Of a DNA stretch of 35,517 nt, positions 22,109 through 30,758 are shown in pieces (the first letter of the stretch is position 1; each line of letters starts with the position of its first letter). The DNA lies in assembly GCA_919901925.1 (NCBI GenBank), contig CAKKQA010000102.1, positions 1-35,517 on the forward strand, in the 5' to 3' direction. A program made the translations under genes and the position numbers. The stretch comes from Omnitrophica bacterium GWA2_41_15. GTDB lineage: Bacteria > Omnitrophota > Gorgyraeia > Gygaellales > UBA12090. The notes under the pieces were generated by a model. That model worked only from the letters and a program-made list of their open reading frames with translations. It was not told where the DNA came from and made no database searches.

Positions 22109-22794
22109 AGTAAGCGGGCGGCTTCTTTTATTGAAGAATTCAAAGCGAGCTTTTGGACGGGATTTTTCTTAGCGTAAAAGTTAACTTTATTTACAATATC
22201 GCTTATATAAAAAAGCGCGATTGCCTTTATGCCAACGTGATGACAGGCAGCAAAGAGCGCTGAACTCTCCATATCCAAAACATCAATGGCCTTCTTCGTA
22301 AAAAAATCCAGCCTCTCCTCTTCTAGTTTTAAAGATGAAACCGTACAGCAAGTTACCTCTTTCACTTTTTGCGTACGGCTAAAATTTAAAAATCTTCCTA
22401 GTAATTCTTTATGCGCGCGAGAAACTTCTAATTCTACCTCGGGCTTTAAAAGCATCCGGCTAAAGCTTTCAAATGAATAGCTTATCGACGGTGAAACTAA
22501 TGAGCCTGTTTCTAACCCTTGCCTTTCTGCTGTCAGCCCACAGGAGCCAAACAGGATTATATTCTCGCAAGGGGTACTTTCTAGATAAAGCGCCGCGTCC
22601 GCGGTTAATCCGGCGTTCATGCCCGTATGGATAACGGTAAAATCTTTGTTGTTGGCGCTGGTATATAATTTTCCCCGGTGAAGAGGGCCTAACCTGAATT
22701 CATCAGAGGCTATTTTAAAAATAAACGGCGCCAAGACACAGGTCTTTTTTACCTGCTTATCTTTTATTCCGAAAAGGACTTCGATTTTTGTCAT
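22075..22794 (-). CDS. Nucleoside phosphorylase/nucleosidase superfamily protein
   Basis: 239 residues of the PNP_UDP superfamily: HTGMNAGLTADAALY and ENIILFGSCG in the first half, GSLVSPSISYSFESFS in the place of the usual GD-V loop, and the ligand-binding DVLDMESSALFAACHHVGIKAIALFYISD near the end (Met-Glu contacts ribose in the family). Substrate cannot be told: methylthioadenosine/SAH nucleosidase, futalosine hydrolase or hopanoid-type nucleosidase-like proteins all share this. Given the radical SAM partner, removal of SAM by-products is one possibility (inference). The 34-nt overlap with the next gene implies a common transcript. Confidence 0.75.
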   Translation of the reverse strand: MTKIEVLFGIKDKQVKKTCVLAPFIFKIASDEFRLGPLHRGKLYTSANNKDFTVIHTGMNAGLTADAALYLESTPCENIILFGSCGLTAERQGLETGSLVSPSISYSFESFSRMLLKPEVELEVSRAHKELLGRFLNFSRTQKVKEVTCCTVSSLKLEEERLDFFTKKAIDVLDMESSALFAACHHVGIKAIALFYISDIVNKVNFYAKKNPVQKLALNSSIKEAARLLCSFIKENLTA

Positions 22795-22805
22795 GAATTA
22801 TTCTT

Positions 22806-22913
22806 CGTCATTGCGAGGAACCCTCGCTTGGCATTTCTCTGACGAAGCAATCTCGTTTTTAAAAACGAGATTGCTTCGTCGCCTCATCCTAATAACAGCT
22901 CCTCGCAATGACG
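22806..22913. repeat. Family A palindromic element (copy 5)
   Basis: CGTCATTGCGAGGA and TCCTCGCAATGACG ends, inner GACGAAGCAATCTCG/CGAGATTGCTTCGTC boxes with an AAAA centre. It is the most symmetrical copy in the window and fills the gap between the DUF362 and nucleosidase-like genes. Confidence 0.9.
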
Positions 22914-22923
22914 CTTAAAAGCC

Positions 22924-23982
22924 TTATACTTCAATCGAATTATACTCGATATTCCCTAAACCCTTTTTATGGGCGTATTCGAACATGCCCTGATAAACGT
23001 CTTTGGCCTCATCAAAAAACGCGCCCTTTTTATGTTGCTCGCTAAAATCAGCCGCCGCCTTATCTACGCTAAGAGCATCTTGTGAAGCAAATATCCCGAT
23101 GTTTTCCGCGACCATTTTCTCATCCTTATTAGATATGCAGTCGCATTCTTTGGTAATATCCAGCGCGAAATTAATAAAAAAACGGTTTTTAAATTTTGAG
23201 AGTATGAATTGGGCGACATCAACCATTCTCTTGGAAAAAACATGCGGGTCTTCATGCCAGTTTATGTATATCGCGTCGAATTTACAGGCGCACAGGCATT
23301 CGCCACAGCCAATACAGACCTTCGGATTGATAAATGCCTTTTCTTTCATTGATATCGCGCCAACCGGGCAGATAGCAATACAACAGCCGCAGGCAGTGCA
23401 TTTGGCCTCGATAACATTAGGCTTCAACGAAGAATGCTGGACTTGTTTTGTCGGCCGGCAGCTCATCCCCATTGCCACGTTTTTTATCGCCCCGGCATAA
23501 CCTGATACGATATGGCCGGTAACATGCGATATAACCACCAAGCTATCCAACATACCAATAAAAGAAGGAACTTTTATTTTCTTTATATTTTCGCCTTCCA
23601 GGTCAAATTCCCTGCCATCGTTCCCCATGACTCCATCAGCCACAATAAAAGGCGCGCCTACTCTAGAATGGCCGAAACCTTTACTCTGGGCGAGATTAAG
23701 ATGGTCAACCGCATTCTGGCGTTGGCCGCTATATATAACGGAAGTATCAAAAATAAACGGTTTTGCCCCTGCCTTTTTCATCTGGCCGATTATAGTTTTT
23801 ACTAATTCCGGGCTGACATTATAAATACAGGGAGAATCTCCGATTGTAATCTTAACAGGGATGAACTCATCCTTGCAGTATCCGGCGAAAGGATTGACCT
23901 TCTCTAAGAATTTCTTGAGAGCCGCTACCCTTGCTTCCAAATCCCGCGAATCTGTTTTTATAAAATATACGTCGCTTTTCAT
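22924..23982 (-). CDS. DUF362 family protein with two 4Fe-4S ferredoxin clusters
   Basis: 352 residues. The N-terminal half is a DUF362 domain (VSPELVKTIIGQMKKAGAKPFIFDTSVIYSG, SHVTGHIVSGYAGAIKNVAMG). It is followed by a bacterial two-cluster ferredoxin domain with ligands C195, C198, C201, C205 and C223, C226, C229, C233, then about 110 more residues. It is likely a cytoplasmic electron carrier or a subunit-like redox protein; the reaction of DUF362 proteins is not established. The gene stands between repeat-filled gaps, with no obvious partner. Confidence 0.88.
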   Translation of the reverse strand: MKSDVYFIKTDSRDLEARVAALKKFLEKVNPFAGYCKDEFIPVKITIGDSPCIYNVSPELVKTIIGQMKKAGAKPFIFDTSVIYSGQRQNAVDHLNLAQSKGFGHSRVGAPFIVADGVMGNDGREFDLEGENIKKIKVPSFIGMLDSLVVISHVTGHIVSGYAGAIKNVAMGMSCRPTKQVQHSSLKPNVIEAKCTACGCCIAICPVGAISMKEKAFINPKVCIGCGECLCACKFDAIYINWHEDPHVFSKRMVDVAQFILSKFKNRFFINFALDITKECDCISNKDEKMVAENIGIFASQDALSVDKAAADFSEQHKKGAFFDEAKDVYQGMFEYAHKKGLGNIEYNSIEV

Positions 23983-24003
23983 ATTGTTTTCCTTATCGCG
24001 TCT

Positions 24004-24190
24004 TAGGGCGCCATAAATGGCGCCCCTACAGAATAGCTGGCAGATGCCGTACGTCTGTAGGGGTCGGATTTATCCGACCCGTTTGTTTCCGGCGCGATAA
24101 ATCGCGCCCCTACAGGTGCGGTGCCAATCCATCCGCATTGCCGCCGCGCGGTGTTAACCACGGTTTGTAGGGGTCGGATTTATGCGGCCC
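24004..24190. repeat. Cluster of family B palindromes
   Basis: Four units lie in a row: GGGCGCC-ATAAAT-GGCGCCC (24006-24026), GTAGGGGTCGG...CCGACCC (24057-24081), GGCGCGATAAATCGCGCCCC (24091-24110) and GTAGGGGTCGGATTTATGCGG (24167-24187, degenerate). The middle pair is nearly identical to the copy inside the large gene at 31081-31146. The 220-nt gap holds no gene or clear promoter. Confidence 0.85.
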
Positions 24191-24202
24191 GTTCCCGCTT
24201 AA

Positions 24203-24775
24203 CTATCTTTCAAACTTCGCTAGCTTTAACCACCACTTATTCGCGTCCCAATTTTTCGCGGCTTTCCATAAGCTCTTCGCGCTTTTAGTTTTTAGATGTT
24301 CCGGGGCTTTTTTCTGAAAATTCTTCGCCGAAAGATAACCGTACGCTTGGTATTCCTTTGCCTGTATAAGGCATTCTAAAATATCCGCGTCACGGGCGAT
24401 AATCGCGTCTTTTGTATTCTGCTTAAAACGCTGATTATGCAAATCCGTAAGTTCTTTGCTGATATCCCGCGGAAGATTTTTCATCTGTTCGGCAAACGCG
24501 GCTTTTTCCGCTTTGGGAAAATCAATATATCGATGGCCCATTTTGTGCAAATCATTTATCCGGGCTTCATGGATATCGTTAAACAGCGCCATCATCACGC
24601 ATTTATAAGGCGCGACGCGCTCCATCTTTGCCAAGGCATACGCTATCACAGCGCAACGGAAGCTATGGTCAGCAACGCTCTCGGGATCTTTAATGCCAAC
24701 AACCCACCAACCGCTCCTTTTGACCCGTTTAAGAAGGCCCGCCTCCGAAACAAAATTTAATAAATTATTTACCAT
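24203..24775 (-). CDS. HD-domain protein (YfbR/HDDC2-like) with altered HD doublet
   Basis: 190 residues from ATG 24775 (an alternative ATG at 24790 lies in the repeat upstream). The family pattern is visible: RSGWWVVGIKDPESVADHSFRCAVIAYAL supplies the first metal histidine, FNDIHEARINDLHKMGHRYID the second block, and ARDADILECLIQAKEY the last aspartate. In the second block the classic His-Asp pair reads Asn-Asp (AAC codon at 24580-24578), so one metal ligand is missing. Normal members hydrolyse deoxynucleoside 5'-monophosphates; this one may be inactive or use different ligands. No Shine-Dalgarno is seen before either start. Confidence 0.8.
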   Translation of the reverse strand: MVNNLLNFVSEAGLLKRVKRSGWWVVGIKDPESVADHSFRCAVIAYALAKMERVAPYKCVMMALFNDIHEARINDLHKMGHRYIDFPKAEKAAFAEQMKNLPRDISKELTDLHNQRFKQNTKDAIIARDADILECLIQAKEYQAYGYLSAKNFQKKAPEHLKTKSAKSLWKAAKNWDANKWWLKLAKFER

Positions 24776-24785
24776 ATGCGTATTT

Positions 24786-24890
24786 GTCATTGCGAGGAGC
24801 TATTATTAGGATGATGCGACGAAGCAATCTCGTATTAAAAGCAAGATTGCTTCGTCACCTAATGTCAAACATGGGTTTCTCGCAATGACG
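24786..24890. repeat. Family A palindromic element (copy 6)
   Basis: GTCATTGCGAGGAGC left end, TTTCTCGCAATGACG right end (one mismatch), inner boxes GACGAAGCAATCTCG/GCAAGATTGCTTCGTC. Its left terminus holds, on the minus strand, a CAATGAC with a possible start codon for the HD gene. Confidence 0.88.
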
Positions 24891-24936
24891 CTCTGACCTT
24901 CATTTTGCCCACATTGCCAGAATGAATTTATGTTTA

Positions 24937-25650
24937 TTAACCTCTCTGCCTTACCGCCTCATAGCAAAAAATCGCCGCGGCTACGGCTGCGTTAAAAGTC
25001 AAATCCGCGCCCTGCATCGACAAGGTCAGCTTAAAATCCAGATGCCTAATCAACCCCTGCCTAATACCCTTTCCCTCTGAACCAATGACAATGCCTAAGG
25101 GGAAATTAAGTTTTGTTTTTCTTAAATCCTCTCCGCTGTCGACAACAGCACCGCCTATCCAATAACCGGCGGCTTTTGATTTATCGATTGCCTGCGATAA
25201 ATTTACGGCTTTGCATACCGGCACATAATTTTCCGCGCCTTGCGCCACCCGCAAAACCGCTTCGGTCACCTCAACCGAATCGTGCTTCGGGATCACGGCG
25301 CTAAACCTGCCGAAACAAGCCGCAGTGCGCAATATACTGCCTAAATTTTGCGGGTCGTTTAAACTATCGAGAAATAAAATAACATAAGGCTCTTTCTTTG
25401 AACACTCAAGCAGTTCGTCAAAATCAAAATATTCAAATTCGCCTATTTCTGCTATCAATCCTTGTGAAGGTATATCACGGGAGGCTTTTTTAAATTCTTG
25501 GGAAGAAAAATATTGAATAGGAATATGCGAGGCCCGAATTGTTTTCTCGATATCCGCGTTTGCCGGGGATTTTTCCAGAAAAATCCTTACGATACTTTTA
25601 GGGCTTACCTTTAACCGCTCGCTGATAGAATTCTTGCCGTATATTTTCAC
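24937..25650 (-). CDS. rlmB: 23S rRNA 2'-O-methyltransferase, RlmB/TrmH (SpoU) family
   Basis: 237 residues. An N-terminal substrate domain (IYGKNSISERLK...) precedes the knotted methyltransferase: motif 1 DSLNDPQNLGSILRTAACFG, motif 2 GIVIGSEGKGIRQGL, motif 3 LTLSMQGADLTFNAAVAAAIFCYE. In motif 3 the usual S-L-N-V-S reads T-F-N-A-A, a small departure. It likely methylates the ribose of a 23S rRNA guanosine; TrmH-type tRNA activity is an alternative. It follows the Rrf2 gene after only 2 nt. Confidence 0.88.
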   Translation of the reverse strand: MKIYGKNSISERLKVSPKSIVRIFLEKSPANADIEKTIRASHIPIQYFSSQEFKKASRDIPSQGLIAEIGEFEYFDFDELLECSKKEPYVILFLDSLNDPQNLGSILRTAACFGRFSAVIPKHDSVEVTEAVLRVAQGAENYVPVCKAVNLSQAIDKSKAAGYWIGGAVVDSGEDLRKTKLNFPLGIVIGSEGKGIRQGLIRHLDFKLTLSMQGADLTFNAAVAAAIFCYEAVRQRG

Positions 25651-25652
25651 TT

Positions 25653-26099
25653 CTATATCTGATAATTGACAGCTTGATGCTTGTTTTTGATATCTTTTAT
25701 AATATCCTCAAAGGTAACCTTATCCACAATATCCGAAGTGGCTTTGGTAACCTTAAGCCAGATATTTCTAAAGGCGCATTTATAGATATCCGCGCAGCCT
25801 TTATAATTATTTTTTAGCCCCGCGCAGTCTATCGGCTCAATCGGCCCGTCGATAAACCTGACTACGTCTCCTACTTTTATTTCGGCCGGCGGCTTAGCGA
25901 GAAAATATCCGCCCTTTATCCCGCGCTTGCTATCCACAAAGCCTCCGCGCTTTAGGTCTAACAAAACCTGCTCCAAAAACTTTACCGGAACGTCAGCACG
26001 CTTGGCGAGCTCATGTATTGTAACTATTTTTCGCGAATAATGCAAAGCTAAATCCAGGATTGCTTTTAAGGCGTAATCGCCTTTGTAGGTTATTTTCAT
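25653..26099 (-). CDS. Rrf2-family regulator with three cysteines (IscR/NsrR-like)
   Basis: 148 residues. Winged helix: MKITYKGDYALKAILDLALHYS, VPVKFLEQVLLDLKRGGFV, SKRGIKGGYFLAKP. Cys92, Cys102 and Cys108 (spacing x9, x5) lie where IscR and NsrR bind an Fe-S cluster, though IscR spacing is x5, x5. So it probably senses iron-sulfur status, nitric oxide or redox. The gene overlaps metW by an ATGA and abuts rlmB, so it sits inside the methionine transcript. Its counterpart at 12770-13201 has no cysteines; the two are not interchangeable. Confidence 0.87.
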   Translation of the reverse strand: MKITYKGDYALKAILDLALHYSRKIVTIHELAKRADVPVKFLEQVLLDLKRGGFVDSKRGIKGGYFLAKPPAEIKVGDVVRFIDGPIEPIDCAGLKNNYKGCADIYKCAFRNIWLKVTKATSDIVDKVTFEDIIKDIKNKHQAVNYQI

Positions 26100-26686
26100 T
26101 TTTTCAGTATAAATATTGCCTGTTCCGCGAAAAAGTTAGGGAAGAGAGCGATTTTGCTATCATCGGTAAAACCGATAAAATTCTTTATGGCGATACTCTC
26201 GCTTTTACAAAAATCCGTAAAATCTTTTATGGTGAAATAATGCAGGTTCGGAGTAACATCCCAGCGGTAAGGAAGCGCCTTGGTAAGAGGCGTCCTGCCG
26301 CGAATACCTAATGAATATCTTACTGAATAAAAAGCAAAATTAGGAAATGATACAATGGCTGTCTTTCCCACGCGCAGCGCCTCTCTAATTACTTCTTTTG
26401 GTTTTTTTGTCTGCTGTAAGGTGAAATTCAAGATTACATAATCGAAAAAACTATCAGGGAAATCTGAAAGCCCGTTGTTTATATCGGAATGCTCGACGGT
26501 AACTCCTTTGGAGACGCACTTATAAACCATCTTCTCGTCTTTTTCAATGCCTGTGCCCCGCACGCTTCTATTTTCCCTAAGCAGGCGCAAAAGCTCCCCG
26601 TCTCCACAGCCTAAATCAAGGACCTTGGAATCTTTCTCGATAGTATCGAGAATCAATTTGTAATCAAGCCTGACTGTCTCTTGCAT
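26096..26686 (-). CDS. metW: Methionine biosynthesis protein MetW
   Basis: 196 residues, a class I SAM-methyltransferase fold: LDLGCGDGELLRLL (24-37) is motif I, followed by GTGIEKDEKMVYKCVSKGV. The run FPNFAFYSVRYSLGIRGRTPLTKALPYRWDVTPNLHYFTIKDF is typical of MetW. MetW works with MetX in O-acyl-homoserine formation in several bacteria; its exact chemistry is uncertain. It follows metX, separated by a family A repeat of about 107 bp. Confidence 0.9.
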   Translation of the reverse strand: MQETVRLDYKLILDTIEKDSKVLDLGCGDGELLRLLRENRSVRGTGIEKDEKMVYKCVSKGVTVEHSDINNGLSDFPDSFFDYVILNFTLQQTKKPKEVIREALRVGKTAIVSFPNFAFYSVRYSLGIRGRTPLTKALPYRWDVTPNLHYFTIKDFTDFCKSESIAIKNFIGFTDDSKIALFPNFFAEQAIFILKK

Positions 26687-26728
26687 TTTTTATTTTCCTG
26701 AAAAATGTGTTTTAATTATCCAAAACAA

Positions 26729-26835
26729 CGTCATTGCGAGGAACCTTCGCTTGACATGCCGGTGACGAAACAATCTCGCTTTTTAAAACGTGATTGCTTC
26801 GTCGCTTCATTTCAACGACAGCTCCTCGCAATGAC
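26729..26835. repeat. Family A palindromic element (copy 7), between metX and metW
   Basis: CGTCATTGCGAGGA left, GCTCCTCGCAATGAC right, inner GACGAAACAATCTCG/ACGTGATTGCTTCGTCG boxes with a TTTTAAAA centre. Confidence 0.88.
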
Positions 26836-26849
26836 ACGGTTATTCAAGC

Positions 26850-27992
26850 TTAACGCGATTTATTATACGCGTTGTTTAAGAAATGGCCGATAAGCTGTTT
26901 TTGCTCTTCGCTTTCGATTAAAAAGGCATCGTGGCCAAATGTGGAAGAAACCTCACAATAACTCACATTAACCCAGGCGTATTTAAGTATCTTCACAATC
27001 TCCTTAGACTGATACGGCGGATAAAGCCAGTCATGAGAAAACGAAACAACCAGAAATTTCGTTTTAATCTTGGCGAAATGCCTGATTAAATCCTTATTCT
27101 CTCCCAAATTGAAATAATCGACCGCCTTGGTAATGTACAAATACGAATTAGCGTCGAACCTCTGGACAAAACTTTCTCCTCGGTATTTCAGGTATTTTTC
27201 CACCTCAAACTCGGGATCAAGGTCATATCCGTGCTTTCCGTTGTTGCGTATCCTACGGCCGAACTTTTCTTTCATCGAGTCGTCGCTCATATAAGTGATG
27301 TGGCCGATCATCCGGGCTAAAGCAAGGCCATTAGACGGATTTTTCTTACCGTAGTAATTTCCACCCTGCCAGTCAGGGTCGGAAATTATCGCGCGCCTGC
27401 CGACTTTGTTAAAAGCAATCTGTTGAGGGGTATGTGTCAAAGTAGTAGCAATGGGTATCGCGGTAAAAACTTTTTCCGGATAAGAATATGCCCACTGCAA
27501 AACCTGCATTCCGCCCATTGAGCCGCCCACCACGCAAAAAATCTTTTCCACGCCCAGAGAATCAATCAACCTCTTCTGGGCTTCGACCATATCGGATATA
27601 GTCACAACCGGAAAATCTATTCCATAAGGCGAGCCCGTCTTAAGATTTATTGACCCCGGGCCGCTTGAACCTTTGCATCCGCCGATAACATTGGCACAAA
27701 CCACAAAATACTTGTTCGTGTCAAAGGGCCTTCCCGGGCCAACCATGAATTCCCACCAGCCAAGCTCACCTAAATCTTTAGACACTCCGGCGGCATGGGC
27801 GTCCGCGCTTAAGGCATGACAGACGAGAATAACATTATCTTTGGCGCTGTTTAACGTGCCATAAGTCTCATAAGCTATCCTTACGGGCGAAAGTGTCTCG
27901 CCGCTTTCCAGTTTTAGAGAATCAAAGTCAAAAAACTTTGTCTCTACCACGCCCAAAGGGCTGTCTGATTTTTTAGGAATGTATTCTGACAT
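26850..27992 (-). CDS. metX: Homoserine O-acetyltransferase MetX
   Basis: 380 residues, alpha/beta hydrolase fold. Nucleophile Ser158 in GGSMGGMQ, triad Asp321 in SHDWLYPP and His354 in [22 protein letters not shown] forms the oxyanion region. It activates homoserine for both MetY enzymes of the window. The family also contains O-succinyltransferases; acetyl is favoured because the partners are sulfhydrylases. The gap to metY holds a complex repeat (28017-28206). Confidence 0.93.
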   Translation of the reverse strand: MSEYIPKKSDSPLGVVETKFFDFDSLKLESGETLSPVRIAYETYGTLNSAKDNVILVCHALSADAHAAGVSKDLGELGWWEFMVGPGRPFDTNKYFVVCANVIGGCKGSSGPGSINLKTGSPYGIDFPVVTISDMVEAQKRLIDSLGVEKIFCVVGGSMGGMQVLQWAYSYPEKVFTAIPIATTLTHTPQQIAFNKVGRRAIISDPDWQGGNYYGKKNPSNGLALARMIGHITYMSDDSMKEKFGRRIRNNGKHGYDLDPEFEVEKYLKYRGESFVQRFDANSYLYITKAVDYFNLGENKDLIRHFAKIKTKFLVVSFSHDWLYPPYQSKEIVKILKYAWVNVSYCEVSSTFGHDAFLIESEEQKQLIGHFLNNAYNKSR

Positions 27993-28016
27993 AATTCATC
28001 CAGTTTTTCTCCTCTG

Positions 28017-28206
28017 CGTCATTGCGAGGAGCTTCCCCCCGTGTCATTGCGAGGAGCTATTGTCAGCTTCCAGCGACGAAGCAATCACGTTTTTTCCGCC
28101 TACGTGCTTCGCACTACGGCGGATCCGCCGTAGCAAGAATTGCGAAGGCGGAAAAGCGGGATTGCTTCGTCACCTATATGCCAAGTAAGGGTTCCTCGCA
28201 ATGACG
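28017..28206. repeat. Family A element (copy 8, long form) with duplicated left end
   Basis: CGTCATTGCGAGGAGC occurs twice (28017 and about 28042) before GACGAAGCAATC; the right end is GGGTTCCTCGCAATGACGG. The centre holds the same extra inverted segment (CCGCCTACGTGCTTCGCACT) as the copy at 9066-9229. It fills the metY-metX gap. Confidence 0.87.
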
Positions 28207-28211
28207 GAATA

Positions 28212-29507
<1,296 letters not shown>

Positions 29508-29510
29508 TCA

Positions 29511-29541
29511 TGTAGAGAACAGGCATGAGCTGTTCCCTGCG
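29511..29541. repeat. Short family B-like palindrome between cysK and metY
   Basis: GTAGAGAACAG and CTGTTCCCTGC arms around GCATGAG. It resembles the GTAGGGACAG palindrome at 5333-5363 and occupies the whole small gap. Confidence 0.6.
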
Positions 29542-29545
29542 CCAG

Positions 29546-30481
29546 TTATTTTAAATATTCCTGAAACAACCAGGTTGATAAATATCTCTCGCCTGTGTCA
29601 GGCAGGATAACCACAATAAGTTTACCCGCGTTTTCCGGACGCTTCCCTACTTCCAAAGCCGCCCACATCGCCGCCCCTGAAGAAATACCGGCTAATATCC
29701 CCTCGTCTTTAGCCAGGCGCTTTGCAATCTCACCGGCATCTTCGTTAGAAACCTGAATTATTTCATCCACCAAATCCTTTTTATACACTTCGGGAACAAA
29801 CCCCGCTCCTATACCTTGAATCTTGTGCAGCCCCGGTTTACCTCCGGACAACACCGGCGAATCTTTAGGCTCAACAGCAATTGCTTTAAACGCAGGCTTT
29901 TTCTTTTTTAAAGCCTCGGAAATTCCGGTTATGGTCCCGCCGGTGCCTACCCCTGAAATCAATATATCAACTTTCCCGTCAGTATCATTCCATATTTCTT
30001 CGGCGGTTGTCCTGCGGTGAATATCGGGATTAGCTTCATTGCGAAATTGCTGGAGGATAAAACTTTTAGGATATTCTCTAGCCAGTTGTTCTGCTTTTTG
30101 CACCGCGCCGGTCATCCCCTTTACTCCTTCAGTAAGAACAACTTCCGCTCCAAAAATACGCAGAAGCGCACGCCTTTCCAAACTCATTGTGTCCGGCATA
30201 GTCAGAATCAACTTATATCCTTTTGCCGCGCAAACAAAAGCAAGAGCAATTCCAGTATTTCCCGAAGTCGGTTCAATAATAACCGTATCTTTGCCAATCT
30301 GTCCTTGGCGTTCTGCAGCCTCTATCATCGCCACGCCGATTCTGTCTTTGACGCTGGAAAGAGGATTGAAACTTTCCAACTTAACAACAATCTGCGCTTT
30401 TGAACCTTCAGATAGCCTGTTGATTTTTACCAAAGGCGTATTACCTACAGTCTTAGTTATATCGTCGTATATTTTTGCCAT
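29546..30481 (-). CDS. cysK: Cysteine synthase A
   Basis: 311 residues. PLP lysine Lys45 in [11 protein letters not shown]; phosphate and substrate loop [10 protein letters not shown] (71-80); [10 protein letters not shown] later, with [12 protein letters not shown] near the C-terminus. It forms cysteine from O-acetylserine and sulfide. First gene of the cysK-metY-metX-metW group. The promoter upstream has an inverted repeat over the start site, so it is probably controlled by a sulfur- or iron-sulfur-sensing repressor, perhaps one of the two Rrf2 proteins here (inference). Confidence 0.95.
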   Translation of the reverse strand: MAKIYDDITKTVGNTPLVKINRLSEGSKAQIVVKLESFNPLSSVKDRIGVAMIEAAERQGQIGKDTVIIEPTSGNTGIALAFVCAAKGYKLILTMPDTMSLERRALLRIFGAEVVLTEGVKGMTGAVQKAEQLAREYPKSFILQQFRNEANPDIHRRTTAEEIWNDTDGKVDILISGVGTGGTITGISEALKKKKPAFKAIAVEPKDSPVLSGGKPGLHKIQGIGAGFVPEVYKKDLVDEIIQVSNEDAGEIAKRLAKDEGILAGISSGAAMWAALEVGKRPENAGKLIVVILPDTGERYLSTWLFQEYLK

Positions 30482-30522
30482 TTAATCAGCTCCCTTCTAA
30501 TTCAATATACCTTATCTACAAT

Positions 30523-30541
30523 CTCTACCAATTTAGTAGAG
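30523..30541 (-). promoter_or_regulatory. Operator-like inverted repeat in the cysK promoter
   Basis: CTCTAC-TAAATTG-GTAGAG on the minus strand has perfect 6-bp arms, overlaps the last two bases of the -10 and covers the expected start site. It shares TACTAAAT with the palindrome upstream of the Rrf2 gene at 13201. Repressor identity is unproven. Confidence 0.6.
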
Positions 30542-30568
30542 TATATCCCGGCTTTTTGCTTTTGTCAA
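30540..30568 (-). promoter_or_regulatory. sigma70-type promoter of the cysK-metY-metX operon
   Basis: TTGACA (30568-30563), exactly 17 nt, TATACT (30545-30540). Both hexamers are consensus or nearly so. The rest of the gap to the large gene (30569-30758) shows nothing convincing beyond a weak AAAAGAAGCTTTT palindrome. Confidence 0.85.
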
Positions 30569-30758
30569 GTTTTTTTAGCATTGACACCACACAACAACAC
30601 AACAAAACTTGTTTTGCCTTTAGAAGATTACTATGATAATATTTCGGGGAGTTTTGCTAATGCGCCTCTTAAAAGAAGCTTTTATCTTTTAGGAATTCTA
30701 TCAGTCTGGAATGCATGGTTCCATTTTACATATATTTATGGAGTTGTTAATATAAATC

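Noticed and set aside
3127-28206. CRISPR array
   Set aside because: The repeats are dispersed kilobases apart, vary in length and are palindromic elements; there is no regular spacer pattern and no cas gene.
30482-30758. SAM or T-box riboswitch before the cysteine/methionine operon
   Set aside because: The short leader between the promoter at 30540 and cysK at 30481 (under 60 nt) is too small and has none of the conserved elements.
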